Below, piece after piece: positions 25,813 to 33,370 of a stretch of 64,000 nt of DNA (position 1 is the stretch's first letter; each line of letters starts with the position of its first letter). A program made the position numbers and the translations under genes. The notes beneath the pieces were generated by a model. That model had not been told where the DNA came from. It was given only the letters and a program-made list of their open reading frames with translations, and ran no database searches. Origin of the DNA: Synechococcus sp. MIT S9220 (GTDB lineage: Bacteria; Cyanobacteriota; Cyanobacteriia; PCC-6307; Cyanobiaceae); assembly GCF_014304815.1 (NCBI RefSeq), contig NZ_CP047958.1:1488001-1552000 (forward strand), written 5' to 3'.

Positions 25813-26433
25813 ATGCATGACCCCCGCGCTGCGCTGCTGCAGCACAACAGCGGACACTGGAAGGGGTGCTTCATTCGGCTGGGCAGCAGCGGCAATGAGG
25901 ACGATCGTTTCCCGACATCGCTGAAGGTGCAGGAACGCGATGGCGTGATCGAAAACTGCCTCACCTATCTCTCCTCCGGAGAGCAGCGGTCGATGAATTT
26001 CGAAACCGTGCCGTTCACGATGCAGGTGAATTCAAGTGGCGGCTGGTCACTCGGCCCGAGTGCAATCACTCCTCTGGCCTGGGTCGGTGAACTGAGCGTC
26101 GTCCATGGCGAAGAAAGGCGGCGGGTTGTTGCACGCCATGGATTTCATGGTCTTGATCAGGTGGTCTACATCGTTGAAACCAGGCAAGACAGTGAACCAG
26201 TGGCACCGGCTCAGCCTTTGCAGTGCACGACAAGGACCAGCGGCAACTGGGTGATCTGGCAACCCGAGCCGCATGTGGAGCTGTTGCTCGATGCCAGAGA
26301 TCGGCAAATGGGAGATTCCACGGCCTGCGGCCTGCGCTGGATCACTCCCCAGGGGCAAACCCATCAGATCGTGCGGCGCTACGACGCCAACGGATACCTC
26401 GAGCCCCTCTCGGAGGCTGACATCTGGGGATGA
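25813..26433 (+). CDS. DUF3598 family calycin-like protein
   Basis: 206 residues. It begins DPRAALLQHNSGHWKGCFIRL, the typical N-terminal WxGxF strand entry, then YLSSGEQRSMNFETVPF, and GLRWITPQGQTHQIVRRYD near the C-terminus. This fits DUF3598, a cyanobacterial lipocalin-like fold related to phycobiliprotein lyases such as CpcS/CpeS. A role in pigment or lipid binding is possible but unproven. The leader contains structured element copy A. Confidence 0.75.
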   Translation: MHDPRAALLQHNSGHWKGCFIRLGSSGNEDDRFPTSLKVQERDGVIENCLTYLSSGEQRSMNFETVPFTMQVNSSGGWSLGPSAITPLAWVGELSVVHGEERRRVVARHGFHGLDQVVYIVETRQDSEPVAPAQPLQCTTRTSGNWVIWQPEPHVELLLDARDRQMGDSTACGLRWITPQGQTHQIVRRYDANGYLEPLSEADIWG

Positions 26434-26446
26434 CGGTTCGGAGTGA

Positions 26447-26854
26447 TCAGCTGCAGAAATCTTCCAGCATCGATTGCCTGCACTCTGAAAGAGTCATGTC
26501 ATAAACAATGGCGTTCCCGTTGTCGACATTCCTGAGCCCGAAAGAACCTGCAAATCCACGCAGCATCCATTCACCGCCTCGTGTGTCTTTGTAGAAGCCG
26601 ACATTGCGCGCAACACCGTCTTTGTAGCGAGTGAACACATCACTCGCACCGTCTTTCCATTCCAGCTTGAACACGCCGCAGGGAGCACCGCTGCACAGAA
26701 AGGCTCGCCTGCAGTCAATGCTTTGGTTGTTGTAGAGGCAGCGCGACCACTGATCCGCCCTGGCAGGTCCCAGCGAGCCAAGGGCAATCACAGGCAAAGC
26801 GAAGGTCGTCAACAGTGAACACCTGGTGGAGGAATTCAATCCAGTTCCCAGCAT
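26447..26854 (-). CDS. Secreted cysteine-containing protein
   Basis: 135 residues with a signal peptide (LTTFALPVIALGSLGPARA). The mature part has six Cys (SRCLYNN, DCRRAFLCSGAPCGV, SECRQSMLEDFC) and a beta-rich centre (FKLEWKDGASDVFTRYKDG), which suggests a disulfide-stabilised periplasmic domain. Its start overlaps the upstream 63-residue gene by 19 bp; a TTG inside the signal peptide could be the true start. Confidence 0.65.
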   Translation of the reverse strand: MLGTGLNSSTRCSLLTTFALPVIALGSLGPARADQWSRCLYNNQSIDCRRAFLCSGAPCGVFKLEWKDGASDVFTRYKDGVARNVGFYKDTRGGEWMLRGFAGSFGLRNVDNGNAIVYDMTLSECRQSMLEDFCS

Positions 26855-27027
26855 TCACTGCCATTCCTGGTCATCAGACACACAAGACCCGATTCCCTAC
26901 TGATCACCCGATAGGTGTGGCCATCTGCATCGCTTTTGGATCTTGCATGCCAAAGAGCGTGGTCCTTGGTGTCATGCAAGTCGGTCTGATGCCAGCCCGC
27001 GTCAGTGAGCTCTTCAATCTGAAACAC
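26836..27027 (-). CDS. Small hypothetical protein
   Basis: 63 residues, MFQIEELTDAGWHQTDLHDT onward, with HTYRVISRESGLVCLM in the second half. The pattern of strand, Trp-containing turn and helix is protein-like; it may be a small DNA- or protein-binding fold. It overlaps the start of the secreted gene, suggesting cotranscription. Confidence 0.55.
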   Translation of the reverse strand: MFQIEELTDAGWHQTDLHDTKDHALWHARSKSDADGHTYRVISRESGLVCLMTRNGSECWELD

Positions 27028-27240
27028 AAGATCTCGAGGAATCTGCCATCAAGATGTGCGGCTGAAACGAACATCTTGAGAAGCAACGGAAAAATGTCGG
27101 GATTGGTTCATCTCAAGTCGCAGTTGATCAATCAATCGGGCTGAAATGCCCTGGCCGACAGACAATCTCGCCATAGCGCCATCGAATGCGTTGCATTCCG
27201 TTACACAAGCCCTTAATATTCCTTCACAAGCACAGAGGTT

Positions 27241-27441
27241 ATGAGTTCTTCCACGTCCACCCAAGACCAGTGGTATCAGGATGCAGCTGCGAGCCAGATC
27301 AAAGGTGAGCGACTGGTGCGCGCAGAACTGTTGAACGGCCGCGTTGCCATGCTCGGCTTCGTGATCGGAATTCTCACTGAAGCTCTGACTGGTTACGGCA
27401 TCCTCAGCCAGATCACTTTCGGAGTGCTGGGCCTCAGCTGA
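27241..27441 (+). CDS. hli: High-light-inducible (Hli/SCP) protein
   Basis: 66 residues. The chlorophyll-binding helix ERLVRAELLNGRVAMLGFVIGILTEALTGYGIL carries the family's ExxNGRxAMxGF motif, whose Glu and Asn ligate chlorophyll. Hli proteins sit in the thylakoid membrane, associate with photosystem II assembly intermediates and dissipate excess excitation energy. A terminator follows 36 bp after the stop. Confidence 0.95.
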   Translation: MSSSTSTQDQWYQDAAASQIKGERLVRAELLNGRVAMLGFVIGILTEALTGYGILSQITFGVLGLS

Positions 27442-27477
27442 TCGCTGTATTCACATCTGAAGCAACGGACAACATCT

Positions 27478-27505
27478 CCGCAGCACTTGCTGCGGGGATT
27501 TTTTA
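27478..27505 (+). terminator. Rho-independent terminator after hli
   Basis: A 7-bp stem (CCGCAGC / GCTGCGG) with a 4-nt loop is followed by GGA and a run of seven T. It ends the Hli transcript. Confidence 0.88.
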
Positions 27506-27668
27506 TTGGGAACAATCCAAAGTCAGACATCAACTGAACGACATCAACGACACATCAACTCAACATTGGAGTCGGGATCAATGACGTCTCCGGGGTAGCT
27601 GATAGCGACAATGGCGACCTGATTGTGCGTTTCAGCCTGGGAGCTTGAACAACACCGTCATCGACCAT

Positions 27669-27872
27669 TTACTCGTCCTTGGTCTGGCCTGATGCGGCGA
27701 TTCGGGCGTCCGCCCAGCGCGCGAAGAAATAAACCCCCACAAACAAGGGCGTGTAGGCCAGCCACATCCGTTCAGGAGCCAGACCGCTGTTGTTGATCAC
27801 AGTCAGTCCGCCATATCCCACCAGGAAATAGATCACGGCCCGTCGAAGGGCACCCACCTGCTTGGGATTCAT
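27669..27872 (-). CDS. Small two-span membrane protein
   Basis: 67 residues: a basic start (MNPKQVGALRRA), two hydrophobic spans (VIYFLVGYGGLTVI and YTPLFVGVYFFARW) and a charged tail. The pattern resembles the 83-residue protein at 60.0 kb (helix, short polar loop, helix, charged tail). Membrane location is clear; the function is unknown. Confidence 0.65.
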   Translation of the reverse strand: MNPKQVGALRRAVIYFLVGYGGLTVINNSGLAPERMWLAYTPLFVGVYFFARWADARIAASGQTKDE

Positions 27873-27995
27873 GTCGCGGCCAACGCTGGCCTCATCTTAA
27901 GTAGCCGAACCACGCCGCAGAACTCACAGACTGTCGCGATTGCCACGACCAAAGCCGGGCTGGACGTCAAGCATGCATCCAACTGCTGGCACTCC

Positions 27996-28184
27996 ATGAC
28001 CAAAGAACAAGCAATTGCACTGATTGGAGCCGCGGTGGATTACAGCAGGCAGCGCTGCAGAGTTCTGCACAGCACCGACCGTCGCGTCGACGCCGATGCA
28101 GTTCGCAGTGAATTCGAGGAATGGCTGAACCCCTCCGGAGATTGCCTGCCGTTGATGCCCTGCCCGCTTCCGGAGGAGAGTTAA
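27996..28184 (+). CDS. Small hypothetical protein
   Basis: 62 residues, MTKEQAIALIGAAVDYSRQR onward, starting with a convincing amphipathic helix followed by DADAVRSEFEEWLNPSGDC. It ends about 46 bp before the promoter of the riboswitch-DUF4278 unit. The family is not recognised. Confidence 0.5.
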   Translation: MTKEQAIALIGAAVDYSRQRCRVLHSTDRRVDADAVRSEFEEWLNPSGDCLPLMPCPLPEES

Positions 28185-28230
28185 ACGCGCCGTGTAGCGG
28201 CGCGAACGACCTCACTGTTGACCAGCCTGC

Positions 28231-28258
28231 TATAAAAATCGTGTTGAGACTCTCAACA
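28231..28258 (+). promoter_or_regulatory. Probable -10 element and palindrome of the DUF4278 leader
   Basis: TATAAAAAT (28231-28239) is a good -10 candidate. It is followed at 28242-28258 by a perfect 8-1-8 inverted repeat (TGTTGAGA C TCTCAACA) that would lie at or just after the transcription start. It could be a repressor site or the first hairpin of the leader RNA. Confidence 0.5.
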
Positions 28259-28259
28259 T

Positions 28260-28333
28260 CGTTCACCTCGTCCTTGGCGAGGCGCAGTACGACTCAGGCC
28301 ATGGAACGGGGACCTGAGCTTGCTTCGAGGAAC
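28260..28333 (+). promoter_or_regulatory. Candidate glutamine-II (downstream-peptide) riboswitch
   Basis: The leader shows the order of elements known for the glnA/downstream-peptide RNAs of cyanobacteria: CGTTCA at the 5' side, a hairpin CCTCG/CGAGG (28266-28282), a purine-rich CGCAGTA junction, a second stem CTCAGG/CCTGAG (28293-28318), and CTTCGAGGAAC at the 3' side, whose GAAC can pair with GTTC at 28261-28264. GAGG within that last segment is the ribosome site of the peptide, so glutamine-stabilised pairing would plausibly hide it. A covariance-model search would settle the call. Confidence 0.7.
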
Positions 28334-28337
28334 CACC

Positions 28338-28442
28338 ATGACACTGACCTATCGCGGCCAGAAGTACGCGCAGAACACCGCTGTCGCCAAAAGCAGCGAG
28401 CGTCCTGAACTCGTGTACCGGGGCCAGAAAGTGGCCAGATGA
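28338..28442 (+). CDS. DUF4278 small peptide, PirA-like
   Basis: 34 residues. It starts MTLTYRGQKY and ends LVYRGQKVAR, two copies of the (L)xYRGxxY signature of DUF4278. The family includes Synechocystis PirA, which binds the PII signalling protein and relieves PII control of arginine synthesis. In marine picocyanobacteria short DUF4278 peptides are typically found behind downstream-peptide riboswitches, as here. The gene is well delimited by a GAGG ribosome site and a terminator 24 bp after the stop. PII binding is inferred from the family, not shown by this sequence. Confidence 0.85.
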   Translation: MTLTYRGQKYAQNTAVAKSSERPELVYRGQKVAR

Positions 28443-28465
28443 GTTCCGCCGAACTCCGGCACAAC

Positions 28466-28489
28466 GCCCTGCTCCGTCAGGGCTTTTTT
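28466..28489 (+). terminator. Rho-independent terminator of the DUF4278 unit
   Basis: The stem GCCCTG/CAGGGC with a 6-nt loop is followed by six T. It closes a transcript of about 240 nt containing leader and peptide gene. Confidence 0.88.
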
Positions 28490-28490
28490 C

Positions 28491-28814
28491 ATGCCTCTGC
28501 AACATCCTCTGAAACTCACCTGCAGGCTGCTTCTCTTGAGCCTTGGCTTCGTCATCACTGAAGTGGCCACCAGGGTTCATGCCGACAGCACGATCGCCCA
28601 TTGCCAACTGAGCCATCACAACCCTTCTATTCCGCTCCAATCCGGTCCGTGTCGGTTCAGCCAGCGCCAGGGCAACGTGACCATCATGTTCCGCGACCAG
28701 ACATTCAACTTCCCGTACAGCGCAGCGGGACAGAGTTATCAGCGCAGCAACAGCACAACAGGCATCCGCTTCGACATGTCTGGAGGCGCCACGATCGAAG
28801 TGCTATGGCGATGA
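28491..28814 (+). CDS. Small secreted beta-rich protein
   Basis: 107 residues with a signal peptide (LTCRLLLLSLGFVITEVATRVHA). The mature domain has two Cys (AHCQLSHH and GPCRFSQRQGNVTIMF), suggesting a disulfide, and alternating strands down to IRFDMSGGATIEVLW. It resembles short cyanobacterial periplasmic proteins of unknown role. The start lies right after the preceding terminator. Confidence 0.65.
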   Translation: MPLQHPLKLTCRLLLLSLGFVITEVATRVHADSTIAHCQLSHHNPSIPLQSGPCRFSQRQGNVTIMFRDQTFNFPYSAAGQSYQRSNSTTGIRFDMSGGATIEVLWR

Positions 28815-28848
28815 GGCCAGGGCAATGGATGGCTTGGCAGCGTTGCCT

Positions 28849-29676
28849 TCAGGCCATCAGCAACTGATAGGCGTCATTAACCCGGCGAAAAGCATCTGCC
28901 GATCCACCCAGATCGGGATGATGCACCTTGACCAACGTCCGGAATGCCTGCTTGATGGCCTCCTGGGAGGCATCCGTCTTCAACCCGAGAACCGACAGCG
29001 CTTCGGAACGCGCGTCACTCGATCCAGTACGCCCCTGCTCGCTTGGCTCTCGATCCGTCGCTCGTTGATCACTGCGTGTTCGCCGACCGCTGCTGCCTGC
29101 CTGGCGATGATCTTGGCCCTGCCGATGACGGTGACGGAGTTCCGCCACCACCCTGCGTGGATCCTCATCAAGCCATTCACTGGCCCGCACCCCATAGAGG
29201 GCAAACGCCGCCAGCACCGCCGCGGTTTTCTTCGTGGACTTTCCCCCCACGGCAGCCAACAGATCAGTGCCAAGACCACTCACCACCCGGTCAAGCCTCT
29301 GGCTCAAGCTGAGCTGAGAGTGAAAGCTGCTGCGATTGAGCTGGTCGATCAGCTGCTCAAGGCCGTGCTGGCGCAACGCACTCCAACCCGGCTGCATCGC
29401 TAAAGAATCTCCCCAGCGCTGCACCTGCGCAGAGTTCACCAGAGTTGATGGTTGTTGCCGGTTCCAATCACGGTCCGCATCACGCTGAGGTCGCTGCCAC
29501 TGCTGCTGCTGCAAACGATCAAGCTGCTGATGCAATCGCTGCACCTCCCTGCGCAAAGCATCGTTTTCCCGCAGCAAAGCTTCCACATTGCTGGTGACGC
29601 GTTCAGCGTGGTTCTGCCGGTTGCGATCGTCACGGGTTGACGATGACGGCGACCACTGGCGCGGATCAAAGCCCAT
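28849..29676 (-). CDS. J-domain protein with N-terminal coiled coil
   Basis: 275 residues. Residues about 25-60 form a Gln-rich coiled coil (LRREVQRLHQQLDRLQQQQ). A middle helical segment (ALAAVGG, AALAAFALYGV) precedes a charged low-complexity linker. The C-terminal 60 residues form a J-domain (ALSVLGLKTDASQEAIKQAFRT, VKVHHPDLGGS, FRRVNDAYQLL) containing the HPD tripeptide that activates Hsp70. It is an atypical C-terminal-J co-chaperone that would deliver a specific client to DnaK. It is divergent from the SDR gene to its right. Confidence 0.85.
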   Translation of the reverse strand: MGFDPRQWSPSSSTRDDRNRQNHAERVTSNVEALLRENDALRREVQRLHQQLDRLQQQQWQRPQRDADRDWNRQQPSTLVNSAQVQRWGDSLAMQPGWSALRQHGLEQLIDQLNRSSFHSQLSLSQRLDRVVSGLGTDLLAAVGGKSTKKTAAVLAAFALYGVRASEWLDEDPRRVVAELRHRHRQGQDHRQAGSSGRRTRSDQRATDREPSEQGRTGSSDARSEALSVLGLKTDASQEAIKQAFRTLVKVHHPDLGGSADAFRRVNDAYQLLMA

Positions 29677-29756
29677 GAAAACCGCGCGACGGCGACCGCT
29701 TCAGCGAATGCAAAGAGACTACGAGCCGAGACGATGGGAGAGACCCCCATCCGTTG

Positions 29757-30461
29757 ATGCTGACGGCAGGATGGTGCTCAACTGCGATTCGGCCCTTGGC
29801 GACTTCTCTGGTGACCGGTGCCAACAGGGGAATCGGTCTTGCTTATTGCCAACAGCTGCACACGCGTGGAGACAAGGTGATCGCGGTCTGCCGTCAGTCC
29901 AGCGACGAGCTGGACGCCCTTGGCGTACGGGTTGAATCAGGGATTGAACTCACCAGCCCAGATTCGATCGCTGCGTTGGTCAACGGACTGGCCGGCCAAC
30001 AGCTGGACACCGTGATTCTCAATGCAGGGATCCTGCAGTCGATGGGGCTGAACGACCTGGACCCGGATGGCATCCGCCAGCAGTTCGAGGTCAATGCATT
30101 GGCTCCTCTTTTGCTTGCCAGGGCGTTGATTCCGTTGATGCCTGAAGGATCAAAACTGGTGCTGATGACCAGCCGCATGGGGTCGATCGAAGACAACAGC
30201 TCAGGGGGCTCTTACGGCTACAGGATGTCGAAAGTGGCGCTGAATATTGCTGGCAAATCGCTCGCAGTAGACCTGCAGAGCCAAGGCATTTCCGTGGCGA
30301 TACTGCATCCTGGCCTGGTCAAGACTCGGATGATCAGATTCAACCCCAATGGCATCAGCCCGGAGGACTCTGTTAACGGACTGATTGCACGAATTGATGA
30401 ACTGACTCTTGAGAACAGTGGCAGCTTTTGGCACGCCAACGGCACAGTGCTGCCTTGGTAA
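29757..30461 (+). CDS. Short-chain dehydrogenase/reductase
   Basis: About 234 residues. SDR signatures: SLVTGANRGIGLAY (TGxxxGIG), VILNAGIL (NAG), TSRMGSI with the catalytic Ser, and SYGYRMSKVALN (YxxxK). It is probably NADP(H)-dependent and cytosolic; the substrate is unknown. The dinucleotide fold begins only about 17 residues after the ATG, so a TTG at 29796 (LATSLVTG) may be the real start. Confidence 0.85.
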   Translation: MLTAGWCSTAIRPLATSLVTGANRGIGLAYCQQLHTRGDKVIAVCRQSSDELDALGVRVESGIELTSPDSIAALVNGLAGQQLDTVILNAGILQSMGLNDLDPDGIRQQFEVNALAPLLLARALIPLMPEGSKLVLMTSRMGSIEDNSSGGSYGYRMSKVALNIAGKSLAVDLQSQGISVAILHPGLVKTRMIRFNPNGISPEDSVNGLIARIDELTLENSGSFWHANGTVLPW

Positions 30462-30479
30462 AGAACGGCAGTTGCCATT

Positions 30480-30504
30480 AAAAAACCCCTGCATTTAGCA
30501 GGGG
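30480..30504 (-). terminator. Rho-independent terminator of the hli mini-operon
   Basis: Read on the minus strand, CCCCTGC/GCAGGGG with a 5-nt loop is followed by six T. It lies 40 bp beyond the end of the small membrane gene at 30545. The same hairpin may also act for the convergent SDR gene. Confidence 0.85.
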
Positions 30505-30544
30505 CTCATTCAAACCGGCAATCGTGGTTGCTGGATGAATTCAA

Positions 30545-30706
30545 TCAAAAATAATTGCTGAGAGCGTCCAGCGATGACCATAGGTATTTCACAACAATGT
30601 TGGCACCTACTCCGAGGGTCGCGATGAACGCACCGAAGAGAATCAGTTGGACGTATCCAACACGATCTTCCGGTGCCCAAACATCATGCTCCTGGATGGA
30701 TTTCAA
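30545..30706 (-). CDS. Small membrane protein coupled to hli, TTG start
   Basis: 53 residues reading LKSIQEHDVWAPEDRVGYV, then one membrane span (QLILFGAFIATLGVGANIVV). No ATG fits; the frame starts at a TTG whose last two bases form part of the TGA stop of the upstream hli (TTGA overlap). This is classical translational coupling. It is probably a thylakoid protein acting with the Hli partner, although its own role is unknown. Confidence 0.75.
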   Translation of the reverse strand: MKSIQEHDVWAPEDRVGYVQLILFGAFIATLGVGANIVVKYLWSSLDALSNYF

Positions 30707-30840
30707 CCGAGGCCAACCTGGGAAAGGATTCCCTGACCGGTCAGAAGCTCGGTGCCGAGACCGATCACGAAACCCATCATTGCCAGACGGCCGTTCCACT
30801 GCTCAGCGAAGGCGGAGAAACCAAATTTTGCGTTGTCCAT
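30703..30840 (-). CDS. hli: High-light-inducible protein, short form
   Basis: 45 residues, MDNAKFGFSAFAEQWNGRLA, then MMGFVIGLGTELLTGQGILSQ. The chlorophyll-binding ExWNGRLAMMGF motif is intact. The length and FGFSAFAExWNGRLAMMGF start match the short HliA/B/C class. It sits in the thylakoid membrane and dimerises to bind chlorophyll and carotenoid. Its stop overlaps the TTG start of the next gene. Confidence 0.95.
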   Translation of the reverse strand: MDNAKFGFSAFAEQWNGRLAMMGFVIGLGTELLTGQGILSQVGLG

Positions 30841-30950
30841 GGGGAAGAATCGCGTGTGCACCCTTTGTAACAGATTGTGTAGCCCGTGTGTGGATCAGCG
30901 TGCCATTGATTAGTCGGCCAGACGCTTGAACGGTGACAGGCTGCTCAACG

Positions 30951-31172
30951 ATGGACCCTCAAACGCCCGCCAAATCAACGCCTGTCAGGCCTGCGCTTCA
31001 GGACATTCTGCTGCGAGGCCTACGCATTGCCGCAAGCACCGTTGCGATCGTGGAACTGCTGCGCAGCCACTGGACCGGGGGAGTCCTCGCATCCATGGCC
31101 TGGCTTCTGTTCACGCAGGTGGAGAGATCACGCGGCTCTGCCGATGAACACACCCGCAACGAATCCAGCTGA
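30951..31172 (+). CDS. Small hypothetical protein
   Basis: 73 residues from the ATG at 30951 (MDPQTPAKSTPVRPALQDIL). A helix LLRGLRIAASTVAIVELL is followed by a semi-hydrophobic stretch GVLASMAWLLFTQVE, perhaps membrane-associated. It ends 7 bp before the PhzF-like gene and is probably cotranscribed with it. Confidence 0.5.
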   Translation: MDPQTPAKSTPVRPALQDILLRGLRIAASTVAIVELLRSHWTGGVLASMAWLLFTQVERSRGSADEHTRNESS

Positions 31173-31179
31173 GCAGGTC

Positions 31180-31974
31180 ATGACAGGGACGATCCCAATC
31201 GAACAGGTCGCCGCCTTTGCGGAAGGGCCGTTTCAGGGCAACCCTGCCGCTGTCTGCCCATTGCAGACCTGGCTACCGGGTCAGCTGATGCAGGCGATCG
31301 CCTCTGAGAACAATCTTTCCGAGACCGCCTTTTATGTGGGCAGCGAAGGGCACTATGAGCTTCGCTGGTTCACTCCAAGCTGCGAGGTGGATCTCTGTGG
31401 CCACGCCACTTTGGCTGCTGGCCATGTCGCGTTCCAGCGTGAACCCAACCTCAAGATTGTGCAGTTCAGCTCCAACAGCGGACCACTGACGGTTCGCCGC
31501 AATGGACAGCAGCTCACTCTCGACTTCCCACTGCAGCCGGGGGAACCGTGCGCCACCCCGACCGGACTCCATCAGATCCTTGGCACCAACGTCATTGCCT
31601 GTCTGCAGGCCATGGATCTGATGGTGGTGGTCGCAGATGAGCGTGAGGTCGAGGCGATCAAGCCTGATTCGGAAGCTGTCGCCGCTCTTCCTGGACGGGG
31701 TCTGATCGTCACAGCACCAGGGTCAGACTCGGGCGTTGATTTCGTCAGCCGGTTCTTCGCTCCGTCATGCGGCATCGCAGAAGATCCCGCGACCGGTTCA
31801 GCACATTGCACCCTGGCGCCTTACTGGGCTGATCGACTCGATCGCGCAAGCCTGGTTGCCCGTCAGCTTTCAGCTCGAGGGGGACTGCTTCACTGCGCAT
31901 TGGCGGATGAAAGAGTGTTGATCAGCGGCCGTGTGATCCCTTATCTCAGTGGCGTGATTCACATCGATGGATAA
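31180..31974 (+). CDS. PhzF family isomerase/epimerase
   Basis: 264 residues from MTGTIPIEQVAAF. Family signatures: GPFQGNPAAVCPL, NLSETAFYV with the catalytic Glu, LCGHATLAAGHV and AEDPATGSAHCTLAPYW. PhzF proteins are two-lobed diaminopimelate-epimerase-like isomerases. Outside phenazine operons their substrates are mostly unknown, and there is no phenazine gene here. An upstream in-frame ATG at 31144 exists, but family alignment favours 31180. Confidence 0.88.
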   Translation: MTGTIPIEQVAAFAEGPFQGNPAAVCPLQTWLPGQLMQAIASENNLSETAFYVGSEGHYELRWFTPSCEVDLCGHATLAAGHVAFQREPNLKIVQFSSNSGPLTVRRNGQQLTLDFPLQPGEPCATPTGLHQILGTNVIACLQAMDLMVVVADEREVEAIKPDSEAVAALPGRGLIVTAPGSDSGVDFVSRFFAPSCGIAEDPATGSAHCTLAPYWADRLDRASLVARQLSARGGLLHCALADERVLISGRVIPYLSGVIHIDG

Positions 31975-32044
31975 CGCGTTGATCCACGCAACAACGACGA
32001 ACCTTCATCGACATCGTTCAAGGGATGTCGACTGGCAGCGCCAA

Positions 32045-32194
32045 TCAACGCCGCGCAACCCAAGACCAGACGAACCAGGCAATCACGCCGAGCAACACCC
32101 AGGGCAGCAGTGCACGCAACACAATCACGGCGACGAACACAACCAGCAGACTCACAGCACCACGCTTAACCAGCGCCTTGCTGTCGTCGGTCAT
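32045..32194 (-). CDS. 49-residue membrane protein
   Basis: A short frame, MTDDSKALVKRGAVSLLVVF, continues as one long hydrophobic region (VAVIVLRALLPWVLLGVIAWFV, possibly a helical hairpin) and ends WSWVARR. The charged start and positive end suit a small integral membrane protein. The function is unknown. Confidence 0.6.
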   Translation of the reverse strand: MTDDSKALVKRGAVSLLVVFVAVIVLRALLPWVLLGVIAWFVWSWVARR

Positions 32195-32291
32195 GTACCG
32201 CCAGCGGGGAATCAGCGGCACGGCATCAATGCAAGAGCAGCGTTGAATTTAGAAGATGCCGCGCAGATCACTCCGCCCAGGCTTTGTTCGT

Positions 32292-33116
32292 TCACGGACC
32301 TGCCTGCTCGTTATTGAACTGATTGAGCCCACAGAGCTCTGCTGCGTGGTTGTAATGAGGGTCAAAGCGATCCCAACGGAAACTGCGCGGGTCATATCGA
32401 CTGCGACTTCGATCCACGGCCGCATGCGTGGTCAGGCGCGTGATGGGGATCCCGAATGTCGCTTGCCAAAGCAACACCTGCTCTGCGAGCGATTTGTATT
32501 GCGCGTTCGTGTAACCAGAATGGCCATGTGAGTCGCCGCGACCATCCGACGGCGTCACCAAGCTGAGATGCAAAGCGATGTTGTTGATCGATCCCACACT
32601 GCCGGGCCGATCCCGCATCGTGATGTCACCGAAGGCCGACATGCCGCTGCCGTAGGCTCGCTTCTGATCAGGAACAATCCGCACACGCCGCCCATCCCGG
32701 CCAATCAGCATGTGATAACTCACCTGTTGATCATCGTCCGGATGGTTGGTCTGAAACAGGCCAAGGGCCTGAGGCTCGCTGATCACTGTTTCGTGCAGCA
32801 CGATCACCATCGGCTTCACCTGCAACACGCGTCCCCACGAATCCCTGACCTTGCGTTCTCCGAAATTGGTTGGGTGAGCCAACTGAACATCTTCCGCAGC
32901 AAGGCCAAGACGCTGTTCACAGGCCTGAATCACCTCCAACGACGCAGCAGCGACACGGCTGTCTCCCAGGCGCATCAGAGGAGGCCGATCCAGAGATGGC
33001 GGAACTCCAGCAACCGTGCCAGAAACACCTTTGCCGCCGGAATCGCCGTCCAAAAGCGAACAGCTGCAAAGGCCAATCACCAGTGAAATCGCGTACTGAT
33101 ACGGCAGTGATCTCAT
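32292..33116 (-). CDS. N-acetylmuramoyl-L-alanine amidase lipoprotein (Amidase_2)
   Basis: About 274 residues. The signal ISLVIGLCSC (Cys at about position 19) suggests a lipoprotein. The catalytic domain shows VIVLHETVIS (first zinc His), VSYHMLIGRDG, RRVRIVPDQKRAYGSG, INNIALHLSLV and LTTHAAVDRSRSRYDP (second His and substrate Arg region). Amidase_2 enzymes cleave the amide between N-acetylmuramic acid and L-alanine of peptidoglycan; here the protein would act in the periplasm. The next gene upstream is a second cell-wall hydrolase. Confidence 0.88.
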   Translation of the reverse strand: MRSLPYQYAISLVIGLCSCSLLDGDSGGKGVSGTVAGVPPSLDRPPLMRLGDSRVAAASLEVIQACEQRLGLAAEDVQLAHPTNFGERKVRDSWGRVLQVKPMVIVLHETVISEPQALGLFQTNHPDDDQQVSYHMLIGRDGRRVRIVPDQKRAYGSGMSAFGDITMRDRPGSVGSINNIALHLSLVTPSDGRGDSHGHSGYTNAQYKSLAEQVLLWQATFGIPITRLTTHAAVDRSRSRYDPRSFRWDRFDPHYNHAAELCGLNQFNNEQAGP

Positions 33117-33370
33117 CACAGTATTGGGCACGTTCAATGCGTGACCAACAATCTCATGCTTGATGGAATGCTCAACAACAGCGACATCAATCATCTTGCT
33201 GAGCAAGCAAATCAGGGCATCTGCCTACTGATCGAGCAATGCATCAATCCATCGATCAGAAGATCAACGAGATTTCTGGAACGGCTTCAGGGCAACAAAC
33301 CACAGACACAACGATGGCAATCTGGTCTTCAATCAAAGATCCTCAACGACAGGACTTCGAGGTCAGCCCT

